Origin: Xaviernesmea oryzae
GTDB taxonomy: Bacteria; Pseudomonadota; Alphaproteobacteria; Rhizobiales; Rhizobiaceae
Reading direction: 5' to 3'
DNA length: 64,000 nt
NCBI RefSeq assembly: GCF_900109605.1
Contig: NZ_FOAM01000010.1
Span: forward strand, 148,598-212,597
The notes beneath the pieces were generated by a model, which worked only from the letters and a program-made list of their open reading frames with translations, made no database searches and was not told the origin of the DNA. Position 1 is the stretch's first letter. Each line of letters starts with the position of its first letter. Both the position numbers and the translations under genes were made by a program. Of this stretch, positions 28,081 through 40,545 are shown piece by piece.

Positions 28081-28794
28081 GTGACGAAATTCCTGCGCTC
28101 TCTGCGCCGACGTTGGCGCATCCTGACCGAGGCTGAGCGTGTCCGCCTCGATGGCATCACGATCGATACCCGCAAGGGCCACATCGCCGACGACATCCGT
28201 GCCCTGATCTTTCGTGAAGCCTATGAGGATACCGAGCGGGCGCTGATCCGCAACGCCTTAAGGCCCGGCATGCGGGTTCTCGAAATCGGCGCCGGCCTCG
28301 GCGTGGTCAGCCTGATTCTGGCGCGGATCGCCGGGCCCGGAAAGGTGCTGGCCTATGAGGCCAATCCGACGCTGGAGGCCAAGATCCGCGGCAATTTCGC
28401 CCTCAATTCCAGCCTACCGGAACTGCGCATGAAAGCGTTGACGGTGGATGGCGCACCGGTGCGGTTTTTCGTCGATGGCGCACTTCTCTCGTCGAGCGTG
28501 TATGACCGCGCCAAGGGCCTGAACGCGACGATGGTGGAGAGCGATGCTTTGCCGGCCGTGCTGGCCGATTTCCGGCCGGATATGCTGGTCATCGACGTCG
28601 AGGGCGCCGAGGTCGATTTGCTTGGCCTGCCGAACCTCGATCCGCTGGCTCATATCATCGCCGAACTGCATCCCCATATTGTCGGCGATGCGGCAATCGA
28701 TGGGCTGATCGCGCATCTTGCGCGCCTCGGCTTCCAGCTGGCGGAACGCAACCGCAAGGCTGCCTATTTCCGTCGGGACCTGGTTCATGTCTGA
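28081..28794 (+). CDS. FkbM-family methyltransferase
   Basis: About 237 residues. SAM-binding motif VLEIGAGLGVVSLILAR, then YEANP and the FkbM-type VIDVEGAEVDLL and ELHPHIVG blocks. FkbM enzymes usually O-methylate sugars or small metabolites. It lies inside the lps locus and overlaps the next glycosyltransferase gene by 8 bp, so methylation of an LPS sugar is a reasonable inference. Start chosen at GTG 28081 because AAGGA (28071-28075) is 5 nt upstream; the ATG at 28075 overlaps that Shine-Dalgarno. Confidence 0.83.
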   Translation: MTKFLRSLRRRWRILTEAERVRLDGITIDTRKGHIADDIRALIFREAYEDTERALIRNALRPGMRVLEIGAGLGVVSLILARIAGPGKVLAYEANPTLEAKIRGNFALNSSLPELRMKALTVDGAPVRFFVDGALLSSSVYDRAKGLNATMVESDALPAVLADFRPDMLVIDVEGAEVDLLGLPNLDPLAHIIAELHPHIVGDAAIDGLIAHLARLGFQLAERNRKAAYFRRDLVHV

Positions 28795-29602
28795 TGCGAA
28801 GCTGCCGCTCTCGGCCTTCATTATCTGTTTGAACGAAGAGGCCTATCTCGGCGCCTGTCTCGACAGTCTCGCCGAATGTGCCGAAATCGTCGTGGTGGAT
28901 TCCGGCTCGACGGATGGAACGCAGGCCTTGGTCGAGCGCTATATCGCTGGGGGCTGGCCAATCCGCTTTGTCCATGAGGCCTGGCGCGGCTATGCCGGGC
29001 AGAAGCAGTTCGCCCTCGATCTGTGTACGCAACCGTGGCGGCTCAATATCGACGCCGACGAGCGGCTGGACCGGGCTTTGCGAGACAGCCTGCCGACGCT
29101 TCTCGCCGCGCCGCCTGAGATCGTCGGCTGGAAGGTCGCCCGCCGCCCTTATCTCATCGGCTATGGTTATACGCCGGCCCGTGTGCGTGAGCGCAAGAAC
29201 CTTCGGCTGATCCGGGCAGGGCAGGGCGCCTATGATCTGGCACAGGCCGTGCACGAAGGAATCGTGCCCCGGGGGCGCGTCGAGAAAGCCTCAGCCGGCG
29301 GTCTTCTGCATTACCGCCCGCTGATCCTCGACGAGCAGATCCTCAAGGAAAACAAATATTCCACGCTGAAGGCCGATCAGCAGACCGCTGAAGGGCGGCG
29401 GCCGAAGGCGGCGAAACTGATCTTCTCGCCATTGCTTTATTTCCTGCGGCTCTATCTGCGCAATGGCTTATGGCGCTGTGGTCTTCCGGGATTCATCGAG
29501 GCAATGACCGGCGCCGTCTATGCTTTCCTCACCCAGGCAAAGCTCTACCAGCGGGATGCCTTGAAGCGGCGCCCGAACGTGGACGATGCGAAAGGGCGTT
29601 AG
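28787..29602 (+). CDS. lpsC: LPS core glycosyltransferase family 2, LpsC-like
   Basis: A 271-residue GT2 enzyme: FIICLNEEAYLGACLDSLAE, VVVDSGSTDGT, the DXD-type NIDADERLD motif, and a WaaE/LgtF-like layout with RNGLWRCGLPGF in a C-terminal amphipathic region. Such enzymes add glucose to the inner LPS core. The start overlaps the FkbM stop by 8 bp and the stop directly abuts the next ATG, so this is an operon. The symbol follows the order lrp-lpsC-lpsD-lpsE known from Sinorhizobium. Confidence 0.82.
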   Translation: MSDAKLPLSAFIICLNEEAYLGACLDSLAECAEIVVVDSGSTDGTQALVERYIAGGWPIRFVHEAWRGYAGQKQFALDLCTQPWRLNIDADERLDRALRDSLPTLLAAPPEIVGWKVARRPYLIGYGYTPARVRERKNLRLIRAGQGAYDLAQAVHEGIVPRGRVEKASAGGLLHYRPLILDEQILKENKYSTLKADQQTAEGRRPKAAKLIFSPLLYFLRLYLRNGLWRCGLPGFIEAMTGAVYAFLTQAKLYQRDALKRRPNVDDAKGR

Positions 29603-30628
29603 ATGCGGGTCTTGCACATTCACTTCGGCAAGGAGGGCGGTGCCGAGCGATTCTTCGTCAATCTGGTCAACGCATTGCATGAGCGGGGGGTGGAGCAGCA
29701 GGTGCTGATCCGGCCCGGCCGCAGCTGGCGTGGCGAGATTGAATGTGCCGCCACAGTGCATGAAGGGATCTTCCGGCGCATCTCGCTCTCGCGTTTCCTG
29801 TTGGCCTTTCGCCTGCGCCGCATTCTCAAACGCTTCAAGCCGGATGTGATCGTCTCCTGGCAGCTGCGCGCCAGCCGCTTCATGCCCGCCGTCGATGGGG
29901 TCAAGCGCATTGCCCGGCTCGGGGATTATCCCGAGCATCTCGGCTACTACACCCATTGCCAGACGCTTGTCTGCATCACACCTGACATGGCGCAGCGGGT
30001 GCGCGCGCTCGGCTGGACACGCGGGCTGGAAGTGATTCCGAACTTCACCCGCTCACGGCCCATGGCGCCCGTGGCGAGAGCCGAGATGTCGACCCCGGAA
30101 GGAGCCTTCGTCGTCCTCGGTCTCGGCCGTTTCGTGCCGCGCAAGGGCTTCGATCTCCTGATCAAGGCCATAGCGGCGGTCGAGGGCGCGTTTCTCTGGC
30201 TGGTCGGCGACGGCCCGGAGCGCGGCAATCTGGAAGCGTTGGTGGCGTCCCTGGGCTTGAGCGAGCGGGTCCGCTTTACCGGATGGCGCACCGATGCCTA
30301 TGCCTATCTCGCGGCCTCGGACGCGTTCGTCATTCCGTCCCTTCACGAGCCGCTCGGCAATGTCTGCCTGGAGGGCTGGGGCGCAGGCAAGCCGACGATC
30401 GCCTTCAAGGCGGAAGGCCCCTCCTTTGCCATGACTCATGAAGAGGATGCGCTGATGGTCGAGGTCGGCGATGTCGATGGTCTCGCGGCCGCCATCACGC
30501 GGCTGCGTGACGACGAGGGGCTGCGCACGCGGCTTGTGGACGGTGGGCGACGCACCATCGAAACGCGCTTTTCGGAAGACGCCATCGCTTCGGCCTATCT
30601 GCAACTCTTCGCTGGCCAGGACAGCTGA
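29603..30628 (+). CDS. lpsD: LPS core glycosyltransferase family 4, LpsD-like
   Basis: A 341-residue GT-B fold enzyme. N-terminal HFGKEGGAERFFVNLVNAL, donor-site GLGRFVPRKGFDLLIKA, and the retaining GT4 signature around SLHEPLGNVCLEGWGAGKP (EX7E). It starts immediately after the lpsC stop with AAAGGG upstream. It is paralogous to the next gene, with matching openings and GT4 motifs, probably an old tandem duplication. Sugar specificity is not readable. Confidence 0.83.
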   Translation: MRVLHIHFGKEGGAERFFVNLVNALHERGVEQQVLIRPGRSWRGEIECAATVHEGIFRRISLSRFLLAFRLRRILKRFKPDVIVSWQLRASRFMPAVDGVKRIARLGDYPEHLGYYTHCQTLVCITPDMAQRVRALGWTRGLEVIPNFTRSRPMAPVARAEMSTPEGAFVVLGLGRFVPRKGFDLLIKAIAAVEGAFLWLVGDGPERGNLEALVASLGLSERVRFTGWRTDAYAYLAASDAFVIPSLHEPLGNVCLEGWGAGKPTIAFKAEGPSFAMTHEEDALMVEVGDVDGLAAAITRLRDDEGLRTRLVDGGRRTIETRFSEDAIASAYLQLFAGQDS

Positions 30629-30631
30629 CGC

Positions 30632-31654
30632 ATGCAGGTCGTTCACTATCACTTCGGCAAGGATGGTGGGGCAGAGCGCTTCTTCGTTCAGTTTGCCAAT
30701 GCGCTGGCCAGGCGTGGCGTTTACCAAAGCGCTATCATCCGGCCAGACCGGGCCTGGCGGGCCGATCTCGATCCGTCGATCAAGGTCGAGGAAAGCCATT
30801 TCCGCAATCTTTCACCGGACCGCTTCCTGCTGCCGATCAGGGCTGCCCGCATGGCCCGCCGGCTGAAACCGGATGCGCTGATGGCCTGGGCGCCACGCGC
30901 CAGCATGCTGATGCCTGCCTATCCCGGCTGTATCAAACTTTCCCGGCTTGGCGACTATCCGCCGAAGCTCGACTATTTCCGCAACAGCGACATGCTCGTG
31001 TGCAATACACCCGGCATCGCCGATCACGTGCGCAAGCTCGGCTGGACACGCGGGCTCACTGTGATTTCGAACTTCACCGATACGCAGAGGGTGGCGCCGA
31101 CAGACCGCGCGCAATGGAAAACGCCGCAGCATGTGCCGCTGATCGTTTCGCTCGGACGCTTCGTGCATCGCAAAGGCTTTCACACGCTGATCGAGGCAGT
31201 GGCGCGACACTCATCCGCCTATCTCTGGCTGGCGGGCGAGGGGGAGGAGCAGGACGCGCTGACACGACTGGCGCGAGAAAAGGGCCTGGGCGAGCGCATC
31301 CGCTTTCTCGGCTGGCAAAAGGATGCGCGGCCCTTCATCGCGGCAGCCGATGTGTTCGTCATGCCGTCGCTTCATGAGCCGCTTGGCAATGTGATCCTGG
31401 AAGCCTGGGCGCAGCGGCGGCCGGTGGTCTCCTCGCGCTCGGAAGGGCCGTCTTGGTTCATGCGCGATGGTGAGAACGGCCTGTTGGCGGAAATCGAGAA
31501 TGTCGATAGCTTCAGTGCGGCCATCGAGGCTCTGCTGGCAGATCCTGCCTTGGCCGCGCGTCTGGCCGAGGGGGGGCATCGCACGCTGTTGAGCCAGTTT
31601 TCCGAGGAGGCGGTGACCGGCGCCTATCTCGACCTGTTCAGCCGCCGGCCATGA
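30632..31654 (+). CDS. lpsE: LPS core glycosyltransferase family 4, LpsE-like
   Basis: A 340-residue GT4 enzyme, paralogue of the preceding gene: HYHFGKDGGAERFFVQFANALARRG at the start, SLGRFVHRKGFHTLIEA, and SLHEPLGNVILEAWAQRRP. It starts 3 nt after the lpsD stop. Its last 17 bp overlap the 3' end of lpsB on the other strand. Confidence 0.83.
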   Translation: MQVVHYHFGKDGGAERFFVQFANALARRGVYQSAIIRPDRAWRADLDPSIKVEESHFRNLSPDRFLLPIRAARMARRLKPDALMAWAPRASMLMPAYPGCIKLSRLGDYPPKLDYFRNSDMLVCNTPGIADHVRKLGWTRGLTVISNFTDTQRVAPTDRAQWKTPQHVPLIVSLGRFVHRKGFHTLIEAVARHSSAYLWLAGEGEEQDALTRLAREKGLGERIRFLGWQKDARPFIAAADVFVMPSLHEPLGNVILEAWAQRRPVVSSRSEGPSWFMRDGENGLLAEIENVDSFSAAIEALLADPALAARLAEGGHRTLLSQFSEEAVTGAYLDLFSRRP

Positions 31655-32780
31655 GCTTGTCATAGACCTTGCCGATCGCTTGCGCTTCGCCCTCGATGGT
31701 GAAGCGCTCGCTGACGCGCGTGCGGCCGCGCTTGCCGGCCATGATGCGTCTGGGGTCATCATCCATCAGTTCGGCGCAGCCGAGCGTCAGGCCAACCGAG
31801 TGATCGGCCGCCACGAGCAGGCCCGTCTCATCTGGTCCCGTGACGATGATTTCGTTGAAGGCGCCAACCTCGGTGGCGACAACGGCCACTTCACTGGCCA
31901 TGGCTTCCAGGGGCGTCAGGCCGAAGCCTTCCCAGCGCTGCGGCGCGACGAATAGGTCCAGAACCCGGTACCATTCATGAATATTCGTCTGTTCGCCGAC
32001 AAAGAGAATGCGCTCGCCGAGCCCTGCCTGGGCCGCCCGGTTTTTCAAGTCGCGCTCGAAGGCCTTGTGCTTGGATGTCGCGCGCCCGGCGATGACCGCA
32101 ACCCACTCCGGCCGATGCGGCAGCAGCGAGAGCATGGCTTCGACGAAGAGGTCCGTTCCCTTTTGCGCACGCACGCGGCCGAAACAGCCGACGATCTTGG
32201 CCTGCTCGGGCAGGTTCAGCGCCCGGCGCGCCGATGCCTTGTCGGAAGCTGGCGCAAACCGTTCGATATCGATGCCATGCATGATCACGGCGCTATCGCG
32301 TTTCAGGTAGCGGGCCGTCTTTTCGCTTGTGGAAATCACCGCGTCCATCTGGTTGATCAGCCACTTGGTCCAGCCGGTGTGGCGGCGCTGCGAAGCGGAG
32401 GTGAACACCAGCCGCAAGGGCATGCGCAGGAGGTCGCGCAGGACGATGCCGGGCAGCATCTCAATATTGCGGCGAGCATGCCAGACTCGGGCCGGCCGGC
32501 CGGGCGGCGGCTGGCGCAGCCGCATCAGGTCCCTAAAGCGCAGATGCGGAAGGCTGTCGGGAAGTCCGGGGCCAAGCACCGCGATGCGTCGGCCGAGACG
32601 GCGCTGTACCGGAACCAGTTGAATGATGGTCGAGGTTACGCCTGAAAGCCGGTGCTTGAAATTCGGCGCGATGACGTCGATTTCAGCCGGATCGACCTGC
32701 GGAGGCTGCCCTGCAGGCTGGCCGCTCACGGGGGCAGCACCCAGATCGTCCTCGGCCATGATGGGATCCTGCCGGTTCAT
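31638..32780 (-). CDS. lpsB: LPS core mannosyltransferase LpsB
   Basis: A 380-residue GT4 enzyme. The block DVIAPNFKHRLSGVTSTIIQLVPVQ near residue 35, the GCFGRVRAQKGTDLFVEAML donor-site region, and APQRWEGFGLTPLEAMAS (EX7E) identify it. Sinorhizobium LpsB makes a mannosyl linkage in the LPS core and is needed for effective symbiosis; the general family role is core assembly at the cytoplasmic membrane face. It carries about 25 extra N-terminal residues relative to what I recall for the family. It is convergent with lpsE, and greA lies downstream-to-upstream 76 bp away. Confidence 0.88.
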   Translation of the reverse strand: MNRQDPIMAEDDLGAAPVSGQPAGQPPQVDPAEIDVIAPNFKHRLSGVTSTIIQLVPVQRRLGRRIAVLGPGLPDSLPHLRFRDLMRLRQPPPGRPARVWHARRNIEMLPGIVLRDLLRMPLRLVFTSASQRRHTGWTKWLINQMDAVISTSEKTARYLKRDSAVIMHGIDIERFAPASDKASARRALNLPEQAKIVGCFGRVRAQKGTDLFVEAMLSLLPHRPEWVAVIAGRATSKHKAFERDLKNRAAQAGLGERILFVGEQTNIHEWYRVLDLFVAPQRWEGFGLTPLEAMASEVAVVATEVGAFNEIIVTGPDETGLLVAADHSVGLTLGCAELMDDDPRRIMAGKRGRTRVSERFTIEGEAQAIGKVYDKLMAGG

Positions 32781-32856
32781 GAGCGGCAGGTCCTGGCCGG
32801 GAGGGGCATCTTTCGAGACGAAGGAAAGAGCATCGCACGTGTCCGGCGGAAACGCA

Positions 32857-33333
32857 TCAACCCCAGTTGATGCTGATGATTTCGTAGGCCTTCGAACCGC
32901 CAGGCGCGACGACCTCGATGGAATCGCCCACTTCCTTGCCGATCAACGCACGGGCGATGGGCGAGGAGATCGAGATGCGGCCGGCCTTCACGTCGGCCTC
33001 CTGATCGCCGACGATCTGATAGATCTTCTCTTCGTCGGTGTCCTCGTCGACCAGCTTGACCTTGGCGCCGAACTTGATCGTCGAGCCCGACATTTTCGAC
33101 AGATCGATCACCTCGGCGCGGGCCACGAAGTCTTCCAGCTCGCCAATACGGCCTTCGTTCAGGCTCTGGGCTTCCTTGGCTGCATGGTATTCCGCATTCT
33201 CCGAGAGATCGCCATGCGCGCGTGCTTCCGAGATCGCCTCGATGATGCGGGGGCGTTCTTCCTGCTGGCGCCAGCGCAGTTCTTCCTGCAGCTTGACGAA
33301 CCCGCTCTGCGTCATCGGTACCTTCTCGACCAT
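32857..33333 (-). CDS. greA: transcription elongation factor GreA
   Basis: A 158-residue factor that rescues backtracked RNA polymerase by stimulating transcript cleavage. The N-terminal coiled coil has the catalytic acidic tip in [18 protein letters not shown], and the C-terminal FKBP-like domain ends in [17 protein letters not shown]. The start at 33333 has AGGACAGGGAA upstream; the frame is open to 33393. Confidence 0.96.
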   Translation of the reverse strand: MVEKVPMTQSGFVKLQEELRWRQQEERPRIIEAISEARAHGDLSENAEYHAAKEAQSLNEGRIGELEDFVARAEVIDLSKMSGSTIKFGAKVKLVDEDTDEEKIYQIVGDQEADVKAGRISISSPIARALIGKEVGDSIEVVAPGGSKAYEIISINWG

Positions 33334-33726
33334 TTCCCTGTCCTTCACTGCTCGCGCGGGCCCGCCTTTTGATATCAGGCGGCCCCGACGCAAAATAAAA
33401 CGGTTTGCGAAGCGTCAGCCCCGAAACCGTCCAAACACCAGGTTGAGGCTTATAGCAGATGCGACCCCGCTAAAGCCAGAATTTTCGGGCTTCTCCATCC
33501 CGCCACGCCCTTTGCAAGGCGCAGCTTTCGCATGTCTCGCCTAGTTCTCGGAACTCCTGCCCATGGCCAGACGTTGTCTGCAAGGCCACGCGAACGAAGT
33601 CTCTCCGCGCGTGACATCACCATGACATGGAGCGGCAACGCGCCGGCTTCAAGGGCGTGGACAGTCCGCAAGGCGGTCTATGATGCATCGTCTTGTGGAT
33701 GTGCGGGGATGAAAGGCAGGTAGGGA
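33334..33726. other. divergent intergenic region, no supported gene
   Basis: About 390 bp between greA (leftward) and a small hypothetical operon (rightward). It should hold both promoters. Open frames (33450-33671, 33532-33723) lack ribosome binding sites and family features. Confidence 0.4.
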
Positions 33727-34032
33727 ATGACGGACGAACTTTCACCGATGCAGATTGAAGGCCGGCTCAACGCCTATCGACGGCTCTTGGTCGGGCTTGC
33801 CACGCATCTGGCCGCTCTTCCAGACGGACGCGCGGCGATCGAGGCCATGATTGCCGATGCCGAAACGGTGGATACGCAGGACGAGGACCCCGGCGTGCTG
33901 CCCGATCAGGGCTTTGCCGGGCAAGAAATCGCGGACGAGGAAATCCGCCACATCCTGGGCTCGGCTCTTGCCCGCCGTCAGGCCTTGGAAGCCGGCGCCG
34001 GTGGCTTGACGAAGCAGGAGGCGGCAGAATGA
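33727..34032 (+). CDS. conserved-type hypothetical protein
   Basis: A 101-residue soluble, mostly helical, acidic protein (MTDELSPMQIEGRL at the start). AGGTAGGG precedes the ATG. Its stop overlaps the next start by 4 bp (ATGA), so both are translated from one message. No family recognised. Confidence 0.7.
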   Translation: MTDELSPMQIEGRLNAYRRLLVGLATHLAALPDGRAAIEAMIADAETVDTQDEDPGVLPDQGFAGQEIADEEIRHILGSALARRQALEAGAGGLTKQEAAE

Positions 34033-34418
34033 GCAATCCGAACATCAGCAGCCAGACAGATTCCAGCGCACCCGCGTCTCGGAGCGCTGATATGCCCTTG
34101 CACATCTATCGCCTGGTGCCGATTGCAGCACCCGATGATCCCAGGTGGGACAATGCGCCAAGTCATGGTGAGATCCTGGTGCGCGCCGCATCGCCCGCCG
34201 ATGCCCGCATCGTTGCAGCTGAGGCCGAGCTCGATTTCCTCGAAGTGGACGCCATGCCGGCCGAGGGCACCTCGACACGCATGGCCAGCGCCTTTCGCAG
34301 CGAGAAACTCTATACCGTGATCGAAGCCGGCAGCGAATACGGATTCACAGAGACGGGCGAGCGTGGCGTGATCGATGGTCTGGTCCGTGTGGACACGATC
34401 CATCCGACGCAGGTTTGA
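34029..34418 (+). CDS. conserved-type hypothetical protein
   Basis: A 129-residue soluble protein with a Ser-rich N terminus, then a small mixed alpha/beta domain (MPLHIYRLVPIAAPDDPRWDN, EILVRAASPADARIVAAEAE, LYTVIEAGSEYGF). Overlaps the preceding gene by ATGA. The pattern resembles small rhizobial proteins of unknown function; no activity can be assigned. Confidence 0.7.
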   Translation: MSNPNISSQTDSSAPASRSADMPLHIYRLVPIAAPDDPRWDNAPSHGEILVRAASPADARIVAAEAELDFLEVDAMPAEGTSTRMASAFRSEKLYTVIEAGSEYGFTETGERGVIDGLVRVDTIHPTQV

Positions 34419-34660
34419 GGGCCTGATTTTCAGTCGGAGATGGCTCCCTACGGCAGCCTTGTGCCGAATATCAGGGGTGGGCCCAGGGATCCCGATCATT
34501 GTTTGTCGCTGGGTGTTGGCTGCTTAATGCCAATGTCGATACAGCCAAGCTCGGACAATCAAGTTCCTGATTTTGATTGCAGCGCACACGTCGCGACATG
34601 CATCGCCGCCCATCGAAGCATCCGCCTTTGCTATTGCGTCGGCCAGTCGCCCGTCAACGA

Positions 34661-34852
34661 TCAAGCAACGTCCAGAAGCGAAGGCGAAAGCTGCGATCGC
34701 GCGTTCAGCAACTCCATGCCGACAATGTGTCCAGCCTCGTCGTAATCGAGAACGAGATTCTCCGAGACCTCAGCGCTCTCCACAACCGCTTCCTCCGACA
34801 AGCGGATATAGGCTGCGTCGGATGCAGGATCATATTTAATGACAGGTCTCAT
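34661..34852 (-). CDS. DUF2283 protein, putative antitoxin-like partner
   Basis: A 63-residue protein with the DUF2283 pattern: KYDPASDAAYIRLSEEAV, an acidic strand, then LVLDYDEAGHIVGMELLNA. DUF2283 proteins are commonly encoded directly downstream of DUF4258 proteins and the pair is often listed as toxin-antitoxin-like. Here the DUF4258 gene lies upstream with a 4-bp overlap but is broken by a stop codon. Confidence 0.85.
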   Translation of the reverse strand: MRPVIKYDPASDAAYIRLSEEAVVESAEVSENLVLDYDEAGHIVGMELLNARSQLSPSLLDVA

Positions 34853-35106
34853 ACAGGCTTCCTCGCATCTCGGTCGATGAAGGCTGATACTATACGAATT
34901 TCCGCCGCACCTTCAACGCAAGCAACACGCAGGATCCTCCCTGCGCGTTGGTCTATGCGTTTGAAGCGGCGTTCAATCTCCGGATCACGAGCGTCGGCCT
35001 CAATTCAATCCGGCTGTTCGACCGCGGCTACGATCCAGTCTTTTGATAGATCTCGCTGGGCGATGACCGCTTCTGCATGCAGCGAGTAGCGGATCGTCTT
35101 GCCCAT
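34849..35106 (-). pseudogene. DUF4258 gene with an internal TGA
   Basis: Read from ATG 35106 the frame runs 86 codons to a TGA overlapping the DUF2283 start. Codon 34 is TGA where a Trp (TGG) would fit: residues before it read HAEAVIAQRDLSKDWIVAAVEQ and after it IEADARDPEIERRFKR ... GRILRVACV, together a complete DUF4258 domain. A single G-to-A change explains the break. It starts 3 nt after the carB stop on the same strand. Unless the stop is read through, only the DUF2283 partner survives. Confidence 0.8.
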
Positions 35107-35109
35107 GCT

Positions 35110-38595
<3,486 letters not shown>

Positions 38596-38758
38596 CGGCT
38601 TTTTCCATCTAGCGGGCTCGCGCGGAAACCGGCCAGGGCGACGGACCGCCGGCCAGCTGTGCAAGCTTTTTATCAAATTCAGGCTAGAAGCGGCTTATAG
38701 GGAAAGGCCAGAGGAAACGGAACCCCATAAATCGCGCGATCGACAGCAAAACCCGATC

Positions 38759-39607
38759 TCACTTGTTCGCAAAGTGCTGGCGAACCGCATCCTGGTAGCT
38801 GCGACTGACGGGAAGGGCGCTGCCATCCTGGCCGATGACGATCAACCGGCCGTCTTCTCGCCTGAGGTCGGCGACGAACGCATCCGCCACCCAATGCGAG
38901 CGGTGCAGCCGCAGGCCCGGCGTGGCGCCAATCTCGCGCAGCGCATCGGAAAAGCGCAGGAGCACGAGCTCCCGTCCGCGGGTGGTGACGATCTCGGTGT
39001 AGTGATCTTCGACCGAAAGACGCAGCAGCGGACCACGATGATGCGGTTTCAGCCGCGCGAGGATTGGCGCCGGTGGCGCAATCTCTGGCTCTAGGCCGGC
39101 CGGCTGCTGCGACCCTTCTCCGTCGCTTGCCGGCAGTGGCCAGTCCAGAACGCTCACATCGCTCGAGGCCGGAGACTCCGGCCGAAGCGTCAGGATCGTC
39201 AGAATGCAGAACAAGGCGCAGAGCGGCAGGGACTGGGCGGCGCGCCAGGGCACGAGGTCGAGCGCGAGCGGCCCGTCGCGCAAGAGCGCATCGAGCACCA
39301 CCAGCGACAGGCCGATTGGCAAGGCGGCCATCAGCGAGCCGACCAGCATGCGCAGGACCGTATTGGGCAGGTGCGGTTTCAGCGCCCAGTCGGCAAGCAC
39401 GCTGGCGCCGATTGCGATCGTCCAGGTCACGGCGTGGATGGCCAGCCAATAGCCCAGCCGTTCGGCGGGCATCATCGTCTCGCGCGTGCCATAGGGACCG
39501 GTGACGGCAAACAGCGCGACGATCGAAAGGAAGGTGCCCCAGAAGCGGGGCGAGCGAAGCACGGTCTGCATTTCACGAAGCGCGGATGGCAGAAGAGGTC
39601 GATTCAC
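38759..39607 (-). CDS. membrane-bound LytTR-family DNA-binding regulator
   Basis: A 282-residue protein with four predicted transmembrane helices (about 22-40, 52-72, 84-104, 122-141), a linker, and a C-terminal LytTR domain (about 185-280; LRLSVEDHYTEIVTTRGRELVLLRFSDAL, LRLHRSHWV, LPVSRSYQDAVR). It is divergent from a DUF2306-like membrane protein gene 169 bp away. LytTR proteins with membrane-embedded N termini are often paired with a neighbouring membrane protein that restrains them, so the two may form a regulatory pair. Confidence 0.88.
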   Translation of the reverse strand: MNRPLLPSALREMQTVLRSPRFWGTFLSIVALFAVTGPYGTRETMMPAERLGYWLAIHAVTWTIAIGASVLADWALKPHLPNTVLRMLVGSLMAALPIGLSLVVLDALLRDGPLALDLVPWRAAQSLPLCALFCILTILTLRPESPASSDVSVLDWPLPASDGEGSQQPAGLEPEIAPPAPILARLKPHHRGPLLRLSVEDHYTEIVTTRGRELVLLRFSDALREIGATPGLRLHRSHWVADAFVADLRREDGRLIVIGQDGSALPVSRSYQDAVRQHFANK

Positions 39608-39776
39608 GAAATACGCCCGTCGGTTACGCCAATTCGATTGAGCTCGGCTTCTTCTTGGCCGAAACCGGCGTCCTGTTCAACCGCCGGGAAGGATCGCTCG
39701 CACCGACGTCGCAGACCGCGAACCGGCCGGCTGCCTCAGATCCAGTCCCTGTCTGAAATTGAAACAAGGAGCTTTC

Positions 39777-40253
39777 ATGACGCTTGCGCCCCTTCTCGCC
39801 GCGCCACCGGCGGTGCAGATCCATGTGGCTGCGGTTCTTCCGGCAGCCATCCTCAGCATCGTGCTTCTGACCGCGCGGAAAGGAACGGGCGCGCATAAGC
39901 TGTTCGGCCGCGTCTGGGTCGGGCTCATGACGATCGCCGCCCTGTCGAGCTTCTTCATCCATGAGATTGGCGGGCTCTACGGCTTCAGCGCGATTCATCT
40001 TCTGTCGGTGCTGACGCTGGCAGGGCTCTGGGCCGCCATTGCCAAGGCCCGCGCTGGCGATGTGGCTGGGCATCGCCGGGTGATGCTGCAGCTCAATGTC
40101 GGGGCACTGGGCATCGCCGGCGGCTTCACTCTCCTGCCCGGCCGGCGCATGGCGGCGGTCTTATTCAGCGGAGGCCATATCTGGCTTGTCCTTGCCGGCC
40201 TTGCCATGTTGACACTGGCTGCAGCCCTCCTTTTGCGGCGGCGATTGGTCTGA
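39777..40253 (+). CDS. DUF2306-like four-helix membrane protein
   Basis: A 158-residue protein with four hydrophobic helices and conserved His residues (IHVAAVLPA, GTGAHKLFGRVWV, FFIHEIGG, GHRRVMLQLN). AAGGAG lies 5 nt ahead of the ATG at 39777. Function unknown; it is divergent from the LytTR regulator and may be its target or its membrane partner. Confidence 0.8.
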   Translation: MTLAPLLAAPPAVQIHVAAVLPAAILSIVLLTARKGTGAHKLFGRVWVGLMTIAALSSFFIHEIGGLYGFSAIHLLSVLTLAGLWAAIAKARAGDVAGHRRVMLQLNVGALGIAGGFTLLPGRRMAAVLFSGGHIWLVLAGLAMLTLAAALLLRRRLV

Positions 40254-40545
40254 AAAGCGGACCGATCCGGAGGATTTGGTCCTTGAGCATCCAAGTCGGC
40301 TTACGTGCTGCCGTCGCTCTGCCGAAAGCCTATGCCATCCCTGCGGCAGCACCTCGCGCTGATGGCCGGTGCACATGTCGAACCGGCACAAGCATTCGCT
40401 GACCGAAGAGGCAGCAAGCACCCTTTGTGAATTTCATACGTGCTTACGGATACAAAGCGATGTCTTCTGCGTTACCCCGCCGGGCCGAGCCCGGCAGATG
40501 TGCTGCCGCGGGGCCCTCATGCGCATCCGGAGAGGGAGATCAGCC

